Source of the DNA: Bacillus chungangensis
GTDB lineage: Bacteria; Bacillota; Bacilli; Bacillales; Bacillaceae_C
Assembly (NCBI RefSeq): GCF_030812995.1
Contig: NZ_JAUSTT010000001.1
Coordinates: 284,396-348,395 of the forward strand
Direction: 5' to 3'
Length of the DNA: 64,000 bases
Shown one piece after another: positions 28,985 through 36,678 of the stretch. Under the pieces are notes generated by a model that ran no database searches, was not told the DNA's origin, and was given only the letters and a program-made list of their open reading frames with translations. The position numbers and the translations under genes were made by a program. Position 1 is the first letter of the stretch; every line of letters starts with the position of its first letter.

Positions 28985-29479
28985 TTAATAGCCAGTCTGT
29001 TGTCTTTCATAGTTTACTTCATTTTTTTCTTTATATGCTTTTTGAACTTCTTCTAATGAAAAACCTAAGCTCCTCCCTAAAAGGAAATATTGTTGAAAAA
29101 GTGTTTCGTAGTCATCAAATGACATCGACTCAGAAAATCTCTGTATACAAGCGTATGTTTCTAAAAACAAATATGTAAGATCTGCTTGTTTTTGCTCTTC
29201 TGTCTGTATACTTAATATTTTTTTATCATAACCTAAAGCAAGTCCTAATGATAAAATAAAATGAACTCCGTCTACGAACTCTTCTAAAATAATTGCTTTA
29301 GACGCAGGCGACTTTTTACTCCAAAATTTGAAGCATCTTGTTTCATTTGCTAATTCGCTCAACTCAACTAGCAATGCCAATGTCCTTTGTTTTAACAGGG
29401 ATTTATTTTCCAGCCCATGTTGTGATTCAATATAATGATCTAGTTGTCTTTGCATATCAAACCATTCTAATAATTCCAT
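28985..29479 (-). CDS. Dimeric dUTPase (all-alpha NTP pyrophosphatase)
   Basis: It probably hydrolyses dUTP to dUMP, keeping uracil out of DNA. The 164 residues match the dimeric dUTPase / MazG-like superfamily: the acidic metal site ELSELANETRCFKFWS near residue 38 and ILEEFVDGVHFILSLGLALG near 64 give the ExxE...ExxD pattern. The helical C-terminus ends without special motifs. The start follows AAGGCGG. It lies upstream of ysdC on the same strand. I have not assigned a gene symbol because the B. subtilis counterpart at this site is not one I can name. Confidence 0.85.
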   Translation of the reverse strand: MELLEWFDMQRQLDHYIESQHGLENKSLLKQRTLALLVELSELANETRCFKFWSKKSPASKAIILEEFVDGVHFILSLGLALGYDKKILSIQTEEQKQADLTYLFLETYACIQRFSESMSFDDYETLFQQYFLLGRSLGFSLEEVQKAYKEKNEVNYERQQTGY

Positions 29480-29785
29480 TATGATACCGCCTTTTTTATT
29501 TTTTGATAGTTAAAATTCTGGAACCTGTCTAAACGACATTCTCTTTACACAAACACCAAAATTTGATTCTATCAACCATCACCCTGTTGATCTCGTCCTA
29601 ATAGGATATTGCAAACGAAAGAGTTGCTTGAAAAATGAAAGGTGATCCTGCTTTGCTTTTTTATAACCAAATCTGTTAATCACTTCGAAAATTGGGCCGA
29701 TTTAGTTATAATAAGTTCACAACGTTAGCGTCATACAATAATCGTATATTTGTCCTCCTTTTTTTTTAAAAAAAATGTTTAAAAA
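29480..29785. other. Divergent spacer between the dUTPase gene and ysdB
   Basis: About 300 bp with a poly-T/poly-A patch at 29757-29785. No frame or terminator seen. The sigma-W promoter of ysdB begins at its right end. Confidence 0.45.
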
Positions 29786-29812
29786 TGAAACCCTTCCCAC
29801 AGCTTAATCGTA
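29786..29812 (+). promoter_or_regulatory. Sigma-W promoter of ysdB
   Basis: TGAAAC (29786-29791), 17 nt, CGTA (29809-29812). This matches the extracytoplasmic-function sigma-W consensus. B. subtilis ysdB is a known sigma-W regulon member. It starts about 35 bp before the ysdB ATG. Confidence 0.85.
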
Positions 29813-29846
29813 GAGATATAAGAATATGGAACGGAGGCTGTTAAAA

Positions 29847-30242
29847 ATGATTGTTTTATTATCACGTTTAGCAATCCTAACTCTTATTATTTACATCATT
29901 TATCGAATCGTCAAATATATTATTGATCCGAAGCGAAAATTAGAGCACGCTCATGAACAAAAACAATTTTATTTTTACGATCATCCTGACAACGTTAGAA
30001 AAAATTTCCTCGTTACGTATCAAGGTGTATTATTTGAAGGAGAGAAATATTTAGGAACAACAGATAACGCTTTTGATGTTGTTTCTATATTTGTTTTCCC
30101 ACGTAATGCTAATTCGCTGCAAGGGCTGTCTTACGATGATTTCATGCATTTGGAAAAAGAAATGAACCTCCGTTATCCAAACGCAAAAATTGATTGGAAA
30201 AGTCCAATTAAAGAATTTTTAACGAAAAAACGCCATGATTGA
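29847..30242 (+). CDS. ysdB: Sigma-W-controlled membrane-anchored protein YsdB
   Basis: 131 residues: one N-terminal membrane helix (MIVLLSRLAILTLIIYIIYR) and a soluble domain with YQGVLFEGEKYLGTTDNAFD and a FPRNANSLQGL stretch, matching Bacillus YsdB (130). Its function is unknown beyond membership of the cell-envelope stress regulon. The ATG at 29847 was chosen because GGAGG lies ten bases before it; an earlier in-frame ATG at 29826 overlaps that site. It is a single-gene unit between a sigma-W promoter and a terminator. Confidence 0.9.
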   Translation: MIVLLSRLAILTLIIYIIYRIVKYIIDPKRKLEHAHEQKQFYFYDHPDNVRKNFLVTYQGVLFEGEKYLGTTDNAFDVVSIFVFPRNANSLQGLSYDDFMHLEKEMNLRYPNAKIDWKSPIKEFLTKKRHD

Positions 30243-30287
30243 GTACGGCTGCTGCAGCCTTATAACAGAAAGAACTTTTTAAAAAAC

Positions 30288-30354
30288 TCGGCACAGCTGT
30301 GTAGTGTTTATGGTTCATATCCTTCTTCAAAGGAAAACTGTGCCGATATTTTTT
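30288..30354 (+). terminator. Terminator of ysdB
   Basis: TCGGCACAG (30288-30296) pairs with CTGTGCCGA (30338-30346), 9 bp around a 41 nt loop, followed by TATTTTTT. The loop is long but the stem and T run are convincing. The following 190 bp to ysdA show nothing further. Confidence 0.75.
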
Positions 30355-30547
30355 GACCCGTTGTCAGCTGAGCATGATGATAGATAAAAGCAGTAGAGTA
30401 GGGAAGGAAGAAAGAAACAAATAAAGGGATTACCACTAAGATTTACGATCGTTTTCACTTTTCTTGTCCATCATCATTTTCTATCCTTCTAGTTGCTGCA
30501 TGAACAAAGAAGGTGCTGGGAATGTGAAAATGTCTGTTCCGTTGAAG

Positions 30548-30832
30548 TCATCCTAAAAGCAGCATTATAAGGCTATATCCAATCAGCTCTATTGCTGCTA
30601 GAATTGGAAGCCCCCATTTAAAAGCAGCGTGCTTGGTCTTATGGCGATACATCTTCATACCAACTGTCATACCAAGAGCGCCCCCAGCAAATGCAGCTTT
30701 CCATAATGTCGCTTCTCGTGTTCTTCTTTTTCTATATACTGCTAAATATTTATCACGCTTCATCATCTGAATGGCAATTACATTAATAGACATTCCATAA
30801 ATCGTTAATAACCCTTTTACAATCTCCATCAT
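30548..30832 (-). CDS. ysdA: DUF1294 membrane protein YsdA
   Basis: 94 residues with hydrophobic segments at both ends and the conserved central pattern MMKRDKYLAVYRKRRTREAT followed by GGALGMTVGMKMYRHKTKH, typical of the DUF1294 family (B. subtilis YsdA, 89). Its function is unknown. It sits just downstream of rplT on the same strand, as in B. subtilis, but about 300 bp and a terminator separate them, so it is probably transcribed on its own. The start could be either of two consecutive ATG codons. Confidence 0.88.
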   Translation of the reverse strand: MMEIVKGLLTIYGMSINVIAIQMMKRDKYLAVYRKRRTREATLWKAAFAGGALGMTVGMKMYRHKTKHAAFKWGLPILAAIELIGYSLIMLLLG

Positions 30833-31081
30833 GTTTTATCCTCAAATCGTATTTTCTTCCTTATTGAAAGTACATTTATTCCTTTTATTCTTCGTATTGT
30901 GTTACCGCCATTAAGAGTAAACAAGAATTTGCAATGCAGAAGTCTAGAAAATTTCCTTTTCCTGAGCTTCCACGATTCATCGGACATGTACTAATTTTAA
31001 ATGAAGTTTTGATGAGTCAGGAGTGCAAGAAAGGTTCTGCCTACTTCCAGCTTCTCACGTCTAAATGAATAAAATATCGAT
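30833..31081. other. Spacer between rplT terminator and ysdA
   Basis: Contains CATCGGACATGTACTAATTT, similar to the AATCGGACATTTACT block of the dispersed repeat, so it may be a worn copy. Nothing else is visible. Confidence 0.35.
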
Positions 31082-31118
31082 AAAAAAAGCCATTCCCAGC
31101 AAAATGTGAATGACTTTT
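31082..31118 (-). terminator. Terminator of infC-rpmI-rplT
   Basis: Minus strand: AGTCATTC pairs with GGAATGGCT around a short loop, then TTTTTTTA. It lies 14 bp past the rplT stop. Confidence 0.8.
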
Positions 31119-31131
31119 TCGATATAATTGT

Positions 31132-31488
31132 TTATTTTAATTGTGCTTTTGCTTTGTTTGCTAGTTCTGCAAAACCATTTAAATCATGAACAGCTAGATC
31201 AGCAAGCATTTTTCGGTTCACTTCGATGCCTGCAAGCTTGAGGCCATGCATCAAGCGGCTGTAAGAAAGATCGTTCATACGTGCTGCCGCATTAATACGT
31301 GTAATCCAAAGTTTACGGAAATCACGTTTTTTCTGACGACGGTCACGATATGCGTACATATAAGATTTCATTACTTGTTGATTGGCAACTTTAAATAATC
31401 TATGTTTAGATCCATAATAACCTTTTGCTAATTTTAGAACTTTTTTACGACGTCTGCGGGTCACTGCCCCACCTTTTACACGTGGCAT
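31132..31488 (-). CDS. rplT: Ribosomal protein L20
   Basis: A 118-residue 50S assembly protein (B. subtilis 119), basic throughout, starting [20 protein letters not shown]. In Bacillus it also binds the operon's own leader RNA and represses infC-rpmI-rplT. It lies 29 bp after rpmI with a GGAGGGAAATATT site and is followed by the operon terminator. Confidence 0.98.
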   Translation of the reverse strand: MPRVKGGAVTRRRRKKVLKLAKGYYGSKHRLFKVANQQVMKSYMYAYRDRRQKKRDFRKLWITRINAAARMNDLSYSRLMHGLKLAGIEVNRKMLADLAVHDLNGFAELANKAKAQLK

Positions 31489-31517
31489 AATATTTCCCTC
31501 CTAATTGATCATCACAA

Positions 31518-31739
<222 letters not shown>

Positions 31740-32255
31740 TTACTTTTCATTAATGGGTGCTAAAATTAAGAACATGCTGCGTCCGTCCATCTTTGGCCTT
31801 GATTCGATGGTGCTGACATCTTTACATTCTTCAGCGAAACGATTTAGTACACGCTGGCCAATTTCTTTATGTGTAATGGCACGGCCTTTAAATCGAATAG
31901 AAGCTTTTACTTTATCGCCTTTTTCAAGGAATTTACGTCCATTGCGAAGCTTCGTATTGAAGTCATGTTCATCGATTGTTGGACTTAAGCGCACTTCTTT
32001 TACATTGATAACTTTTTGTTTCTTTCTTGTTTCTTTATCTTTCTTTTGTTGTTCAAAACGATATTTACCATAATCCATAATTCGAGCTACTGGGGGTTTT
32101 GCGTTTGGAGCAACAAGTACAACATCAAGATTAACTCGCGAAGCTATGTCGATTGCTTCATTTCGTGTTTTAACTCCAAGCTGCTCGCCGTTTTGGTCGA
32201 TAAGACGAACTTCACGAGCACGAATTCCATCGTTTACCAACATGTCTTTGCTAAT
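31740..32255 (-). CDS. infC: Translation initiation factor IF-3, AUU start
   Basis: IF-3 checks the initiation codon and keeps ribosomal subunits apart. The domains are intact: [13 protein letters not shown] in the N-domain, a lysine-rich linker, and [17 protein letters not shown] in the C-domain. I place the start at the ATT at 32255, giving [18 protein letters not shown] at 171 residues, because GGAGGTGG stands at ideal distance and the family starts here. Upstream ATG frames overlap the ribosome site. The non-standard AUU allows IF-3 to limit its own synthesis, as known in E. coli and Geobacillus. Confidence 0.95.
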   Translation of the reverse strand: MSKDMLVNDGIRAREVRLIDQNGEQLGVKTRNEAIDIASRVNLDVVLVAPNAKPPVARIMDYGKYRFEQQKKDKETRKKQKVINVKEVRLSPTIDEHDFNTKLRNGRKFLEKGDKVKASIRFKGRAITHKEIGQRVLNRFAEECKDVSTIESRPKMDGRSMFLILAPINEK

Positions 32256-32534
32256 GGTTAGCCACCTCCAAGAATTTTTAAACACATCAGTAGTAAATCT
32301 GTCAGTAATCTTTCGGATTTTAGACTTCCGCTTCCAAAGCTAAGCTCTTTCAATCAGTTGAATAGAATCTCCATCTAAATTCCCCTTGAGTTCACTGATA
32401 CTACTATCTTCTTAAGCGTACTATTGTACACTGTTAGAATACAAGGTTTGGGTCATCATTTGATCCTCATAGCAAAGGAGCAAAACACTGTACAGAGATT
32501 TTCATTCTCTCATCACTTTTTATAAAAATTTAAA

Positions 32535-32685
32535 CAGAAAAAAAGCACCGGTTGAAGAACCCGCACTACATTCACAATCATTAATCATAGAATGGCATTC
32601 ATCATGGCCTGTAAACAGCAAATGTGCGTCAAGCAGGCGAGAAGCGGGTGCTTCTTCTTTCCCAAAAAGTTGTATTCAGTTGACC
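32535..32685 (-). ncRNA. L20 leader RNA of infC-rpmI-rplT
   Basis: On the minus strand GAAGAAGCACCCGCTTCTCG is followed some 80 nt later by GCGGGTTCTTC and ACCGGTGCTTTTTT. The first block can pair with the last ones, giving mutually exclusive helices and a terminator ending in a T run. This is the arrangement of the Bacillus L20 leader, where free L20 promotes termination. It lies just after a strong promoter and about 280 nt before infC. Confidence 0.85.
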
Positions 32686-32691
32686 TTAGAT

Positions 32692-32720
32692 AATATACCA
32701 TAAGGCAGATAATCTGTCAA
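32692..32720 (-). promoter_or_regulatory. Sigma-A promoter of infC operon
   Basis: Minus strand TTGACA (32715-32720), 17 nt, TATATT (32692-32697). It is a perfect -35 box at optimal spacing, directly in front of the L20 leader. Confidence 0.9.
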
Positions 32721-32799
32721 TTAACTTCGTTGATTTTAACAAAAATCAGTTCTTCTTGCAATTGTTTTTTCAACCTGCTTTTTTTAAGGCTAAAAAATA

Positions 32800-32827
32800 C
32801 AGAAAGAGAGCCATCGCTCCCTTCCTG
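32800..32827 (-). terminator. Terminator of thrS
   Basis: Minus strand CAGGAAGGGAGC and GCTCTCTTTCTG pair around GATG, followed by TATTTTTT. It lies a few bases past the thrS stop at 32834. Confidence 0.85.
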
Positions 32828-32833
32828 CTTCAA

Positions 32834-34738
32834 TTAAATTTCAGCTTCTTTTTGCAATCGATCCATAAAATCTTGAAATGCAATTGTTTCTGATTTTTGC
32901 TCGCCATATTTACGAACATTGACAGCTTGATTTTCAACTTCCTGGTCTCCAACTACGAGCATGTAAGGGATTTTTTGCATTTGTGCTTCACGGATTTTGT
33001 AGCCAATCTTCTCATCACGAACATCCATTTCAACTCGGAAACCAGCAGCGCGAAGTTTCTCTTCAATCTGTTTTGCATAGTCATGATGAACCTCAGGAGA
33101 TACAGGAATAATTTGTACTTGCACTGGTGCAAGCCAAGTAGGGAAAGCTCCAGCATAATGTTCTATCAAAATGCCGAAAAAGCGATCAATCGAACCATAA
33201 ATAGCGCGATGAATAACAACTGGACGTACTTTCTTATTATGTTCATCAATATAAGTAAGATCAAATTTCTCAGGCATTTGAAAGTCTAATTGGATTGTTG
33301 CACATTGGTGGCTCCGACCTAAAGCATCTTTAATATGGAAGTCAATTTTAGGTCCATAGAATGCCCCATCCCCTTCGTTTAAGTGGAAATCTACTTCTAG
33401 ATCTTTGAGCACTTTTTCCAGTGATTGCTCTGCATGCTCCCAAAGGCTGTCATCGCCCATGGAATCTTCAGGTCTTGTTGAAAGCTCCACTGTGTAAGAG
33501 AAATTGAAGAGGCGATAAATTTTATCTACAAGTTTAAAAACTTGTTTAATTTCACTTTCGATTTGATCAGGTCTAACGAAAATATGAGCATCGTCTTGAC
33601 AAAAAGTACGGACACGGAACATGCCATTTAATGCACCGCTGAATTCGTGACGATGAACTTGGCCAAATTCTGCCATTCGAATCGGCAAATCACGATAAGA
33701 ATGTAAATCGTTTTTAAAAATGAGCATGTGGCCTGGGCAATTCATCGGTTTCATTGCAAAGCGAGTATGATCTACTTCTGAAAAATACATATTTTCATGA
33801 TAATGATCCCAATGTCCTGATTGCTCCCATAGACGCTGGTTCATCATAAATGGCGTACGAACTTCTTCATAATCTGCTTCTCGCTGCAATTTACGAGAAA
33901 TATTTTCAAGTTCTGTACGAATGATTTGGCCTTTTGGCAAATAAAATGGCATTCCCGGTGCTTCTTCTGAGAACATGAACAACCCTAGTTCTTTACCGAG
34001 TTTCCGATGATCGCGCTTTTTTGCTTCTTCCAAAAACTGAAGATGTGCATCTAAATCCGCTTTTTTAAAAAATGCAGTTCCATAAATGCGTTGAAGCATT
34101 TTATTATTGCTATCACCGCGCCAATAAGCACCTGCAACATTTAATAATTGGAATGCTTTAATTTTGTTTGTTGATGGGACATGAACGCCACGACAAAGAT
34201 CAAAAAATTCACCTTGCTTATAGATAGTTACTTTTTCATCTTCGGGTATAGCAGTAATTAATTCTTGTTTATAAGGATCATCACCGAATAGTTTTTTTGC
34301 TTCTTCACGGCTTACTTCCTTACGAATAACTTCCAAATTTTCACTGACAATCTTTTTCATTTCTTTTTCGATTTTCTTTAAATGATCAGGCGTAATTGCT
34401 TCTTCGACATCGATATCATAATAAAAGCCGGCTTCTATTACAGGTCCAACACCAAGCTTGACATTTGGATAAAGGCGCTTAACAGCTTGCGCCATTAAAT
34501 GAGCGGTGCTATGACGTAAAATTTCCAATGCCTCTTCACTATCTGAAGTTATAATTTCCACTTTTCCATCTGCTGAAATTGGAGTTCGTAAATCAAGCAG
34601 TTGGTTATTCCATTTGCCAGCCAATGCTTTCTTTTTTAATCCAGGACTGATCGAAGCAGCAATATCCTCTGTTGTAACAGGTGATGGAAATTCCTTTACA
34701 GCACCATCTGGAAAAGTAATCTTCACGACTTCTGACAT
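32834..34738 (-). CDS. thrS: Threonyl-tRNA synthetase
   Basis: It charges tRNA-Thr and edits misactivated serine. The 634 residues contain the N-terminal TGS domain (VKITFPDGAVKEFP), the editing domain with HSTAHLMAQAVKRLYP, the zinc-binding class II core (MKPMNCPGHMLIFK, RIAEFG-like motif 2, DFHIKDALGRSHQCATIQLD), and a C-terminal anticodon domain ending in FQDFMDRLQKEAEI. The ATG giving MSEVVKITF is chosen; a GTG three codons upstream is less well placed. A T-box and a dispersed repeat precede it. Confidence 0.97.
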   Translation of the reverse strand: MSEVVKITFPDGAVKEFPSPVTTEDIAASISPGLKKKALAGKWNNQLLDLRTPISADGKVEIITSDSEEALEILRHSTAHLMAQAVKRLYPNVKLGVGPVIEAGFYYDIDVEEAITPDHLKKIEKEMKKIVSENLEVIRKEVSREEAKKLFGDDPYKQELITAIPEDEKVTIYKQGEFFDLCRGVHVPSTNKIKAFQLLNVAGAYWRGDSNNKMLQRIYGTAFFKKADLDAHLQFLEEAKKRDHRKLGKELGLFMFSEEAPGMPFYLPKGQIIRTELENISRKLQREADYEEVRTPFMMNQRLWEQSGHWDHYHENMYFSEVDHTRFAMKPMNCPGHMLIFKNDLHSYRDLPIRMAEFGQVHRHEFSGALNGMFRVRTFCQDDAHIFVRPDQIESEIKQVFKLVDKIYRLFNFSYTVELSTRPEDSMGDDSLWEHAEQSLEKVLKDLEVDFHLNEGDGAFYGPKIDFHIKDALGRSHQCATIQLDFQMPEKFDLTYIDEHNKKVRPVVIHRAIYGSIDRFFGILIEHYAGAFPTWLAPVQVQIIPVSPEVHHDYAKQIEEKLRAAGFRVEMDVRDEKIGYKIREAQMQKIPYMLVVGDQEVENQAVNVRKYGEQKSETIAFQDFMDRLQKEAEI

Positions 34739-34762
34739 TTCCTTCACTTCCTTTTTATACTA

Positions 34763-34859
34763 TTTATCCCACATCTAACTGGCAGTAAGACCCCCACCTT
34801 AAGAGTAAGAGGAATCAGTGGGGAATAAGAGAAAACCCCCACTGATAAGTTTCACTTTA
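34763..34859 (-). repeat. Dispersed intergenic repeat, short copy in the thrS leader
   Basis: A 97 bp unit, inverted relative to the copies at 26773 and 35246. On the minus strand it begins AAAGTGAAACTTATCAGTGG, forms a perfect hairpin ATCAGTGGGG with CCCCACTGAT, and ends GGTCTTACTGCCAGTTAG then ATGTGGGATAAA. It lies inside the thrS transcript, between the T-box terminator and the thrS ribosome site. Confidence 0.7.
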
Positions 34860-34884
34860 TCTATCCACGGATGCATGGAAACAC

Positions 34885-35150
34885 AAAAAAGCCCATCCCT
34901 AAAAAGGGACGAGCTTGTTGCACGCGGTTCCACCCTCATTTTCATACTGCTAAAATTTCACACAGCATGACTTCGGTTCAGATAACGGCTGCATCCGTCA
35001 ACCGCTCACAATATGTTCACGGTTGAAGTTCAAAGGCGGTAAATATTCTATCCGTATTAGGAAGATTTCAGCCATGCCTTCCCTCTCTTTAAATCGTAAT
35101 AGACTATTCTTGTCCTTCTCATTACTGATAGATAATATGAGATGATTTTG
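34885..35150 (-). ncRNA. T-box leader of thrS
   Basis: The hallmark GGGTGGAACCGCG is at 34923-34935 on the minus strand. It is followed by the terminator at 34889-34917 (AAGCTCGTCCC pairing with GGGATGGGCTT) and a T run. Upstream lies a long stem I region with AGAATATTTACCGCC, where ACC could be the threonine specifier; this is a suggestion only. Confidence 0.95.
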
Positions 35151-35155
35151 AACCT

Positions 35156-35184
35156 ATTATAGTAGGTTATGACAAAAAAAGCAA
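35156..35184 (-). promoter_or_regulatory. Sigma-A promoter of thrS
   Basis: Minus strand TTGCTT (35179-35184), 17 nt, TATAAT (35156-35161). It starts transcription at the T-box. Confidence 0.75.
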
Positions 35185-35308
35185 GGTTCGCTTTTCGTTA
35201 TCTTTTAAAAAATCACATCTCCCTGAAACTGCAGAAAACGTGAGGTAAAGTAACTTCCATCAGTGGGGGATTCTCTCATCCCTCACTGATGGTTGGTAAC
35301 ACAAAGGC

Positions 35309-35446
35309 TTAGGCAAAACATTTAATCCAATAGTGAAATGTTTTTGGATCAATTCCTAGCTTTAAAGCAAACGAACGGTAGCCTTTTGTTCCATTCAAAT
35401 AATATGGAACAGCCCCAATCTTTTGTGTCGCAGTAAATTTAACCAC
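35309..35446 (-). pseudogene. Truncated IS3-type OrfA, helix-turn-helix only
   Basis: 45 codons from GTG to TAA: MVKFTATQKIGAVPYYLNGT then KGYRSFALKLGIDPKTFHYW and IKCFA, preceded by GGAGGTG. This is the N-terminal helix-turn-helix of IS3-family orfA proteins, which normally run to about 90-170 residues. The remainder is lost. It is open and has a ribosome site, so a short DNA-binding peptide could still be made. Confidence 0.65.
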
Positions 35447-35453
35447 TAATTTA

Positions 35454-35491
35454 CACCTCCATTGTTAGATCTGTGTCTAACAATTGAGGTG
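35454..35491. repeat. Palindrome in the IS3 remnant
   Basis: CACCTCCATTGTTAGA and TCTAACAATTGAGGTG are 16 bp arms with one mismatch and a 6 nt spacer. In the transcript this hairpin would hide the GGAGGTG of the downstream frame. That arrangement is known to damp transposase translation in IS elements. Confidence 0.7.
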
Positions 35492-35570
35492 CAGTTTATT
35501 ACTCTAACTCTTAAGGTGGGGGTCTTACTACCAGTAGATGTGGGATAAATGATTTTCCTCTTCTTTGTTT

Positions 35571-36428
35571 TTAAGAAGAGGATTCCCCGCTTTTCAACAA
35601 TGATCTTCCCTCTAAAAAGGTGGATTTCGGGTAGATGGCAACTCGTTCTTCGAAAATGTTTTTAATGGTTCTGATTAATCCTTGCTCTGGGTGATCCGTA
35701 TATAATATAATAGCTGCTGGTGCTATAGACAATAGTGGGGCAATAGTATTAGAATCTACATAAATCGGGTGGTTGATTAACAATCGACGGTCTAAATAAC
35801 GATTAAGCACTTCATCTGAGATTTGTTCAAAATCACCGTCATAAAAAACACGATGATTAGAAAAATAAATGCGTACAATCTCTCTTTTCGGAGCTTTTCC
35901 CTGTAAGTAATCTCGAAGCATTTGAATATATACTTGATAATCTTGTTCCATTTTATATTCATCAATCGCAATCTCTACATAACTAATGAGATCTTCATAA
36001 TAATTTTTTAATCGAAATGTTAAAAAAGAATCAAAAGAAATACGTGCTGATTGCTCAAAAAGTGGGCGAACTGCTTGTTCAATCGTATTCATATCATTTG
36101 TTTTATTTAATAATGCCGTTAACTCCTGGCGCTTGCCATTTAACATTTCGGAGACAATTTCTCCAATTTGGATTCTCTCGAATTCCTCCTCGTAAAAGAA
36201 ATGGTTTTTTAGAATCTCTTGTATCCAATCATTTCGTTTTTTTCTTTTAATAAAATCAATAAAAGCTTTCTCAAGATGGTTCAATGAAATTTTGTTCATA
36301 TCAATTTTTAAAACAAATTGCTTTTGATTCTGTATAGATGTTTCACAATAATGGGATGCTTTTGTCATTTTATATAAATGCTCATGAAGCCAAATAGCAT
36401 CATGAAAGCTTTTAAAAGTAAACTCCAA
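35571..36428 (-). CDS. ytxC: YtxC-like sporulation protein
   Basis: A 285-residue soluble protein matching the YtxC family (281 in B. subtilis), annotated as a putative sporulation protein with no known activity. Visible blocks include SFLTFRLKNYYEDLISYVEIAIDEYKMEQDYQ and a C-terminal half with VRIYFSNHRVFYDGDF. I favour the second of two close TTG codons (MEFTFKSF), seven bases after GGGGAG. It lies between thrS and dnaI, as in B. subtilis, but a 145 bp inverted-repeat element separates it from dnaI. Confidence 0.88.
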   Translation of the reverse strand: MEFTFKSFHDAIWLHEHLYKMTKASHYCETSIQNQKQFVLKIDMNKISLNHLEKAFIDFIKRKKRNDWIQEILKNHFFYEEEFERIQIGEIVSEMLNGKRQELTALLNKTNDMNTIEQAVRPLFEQSARISFDSFLTFRLKNYYEDLISYVEIAIDEYKMEQDYQVYIQMLRDYLQGKAPKREIVRIYFSNHRVFYDGDFEQISDEVLNRYLDRRLLINHPIYVDSNTIAPLLSIAPAAIILYTDHPEQGLIRTIKNIFEERVAIYPKSTFLEGRSLLKSGESSS

Positions 36429-36452
36429 TGTCAATCTCCCCTTTTTCGTAAG

Positions 36453-36597
36453 TGTTCAAAAGGAGGCGAAAAAACCGAGAAGTTTAAAGAACGTAGTTTA
36501 ACCGCGGCTGTTACAAGACTACGGAGCGTCTCTTATTGTATTAAATATGCTTATAACGCTTTAAACTTAACCGTTGTTTTCCCAGACTTTTTGAACA
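36453..36597. repeat. MITE-like element with TGTTCAAAA ends
   Basis: 145 bp bounded by TGTTCAAAA and TTTTGAACA inverted repeats. The interior includes GGAGGCGAAAAAACCGAGAA and an inner inverted pair, GTTTAAAG and CTTTAAAC, so the whole can fold into a long hairpin. It lies between dnaI and ytxC. A shorter element with the same ends is at 1424-1500. Confidence 0.6.
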
Positions 36598-36678
36598 ACC
36601 TTTCATATAGAAAATCTCTTTTTCCTATATATATGGGGAGCTTGCCTATTTTAGAAGCCCAATCATGCAGGTTGGATC

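Larger units (their letters stand above)
35296..35504 (-). mobile_element. Remnant of an IS3-family (IS150-group) left end
   Basis: On the minus strand it reads TAATAAACTGCACCTCAATT then GTTAGACACAGATCTAACAA and TGGAGGTG, followed by the start of an orfA-type gene. A left end of the form TG..CTGCACC..TTAGAC with an internal palindrome and GGAGGTG is what IS150-group elements show. Only the first 210 bp remain; orfB and the right end are absent. It sits inside a dispersed repeat copy. The family call rests on the end and the peptide. Confidence 0.6.
35246..35549 (+). repeat. Dispersed intergenic repeat, copy interrupted by an IS3 remnant
   Basis: The left part (35246-35295) has AAAGTAACTTCCATCAGTGG with the matching CCTCACTGATGG arm. 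The right part (35505-35549) has CTCTTAAGGTGGGGGTCTTA and the ending AGATGTGGGATAAA. These two parts are contiguous in the copy at 34763-34859. About 210 bp of IS3-type sequence separates them here. Confidence 0.65.
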
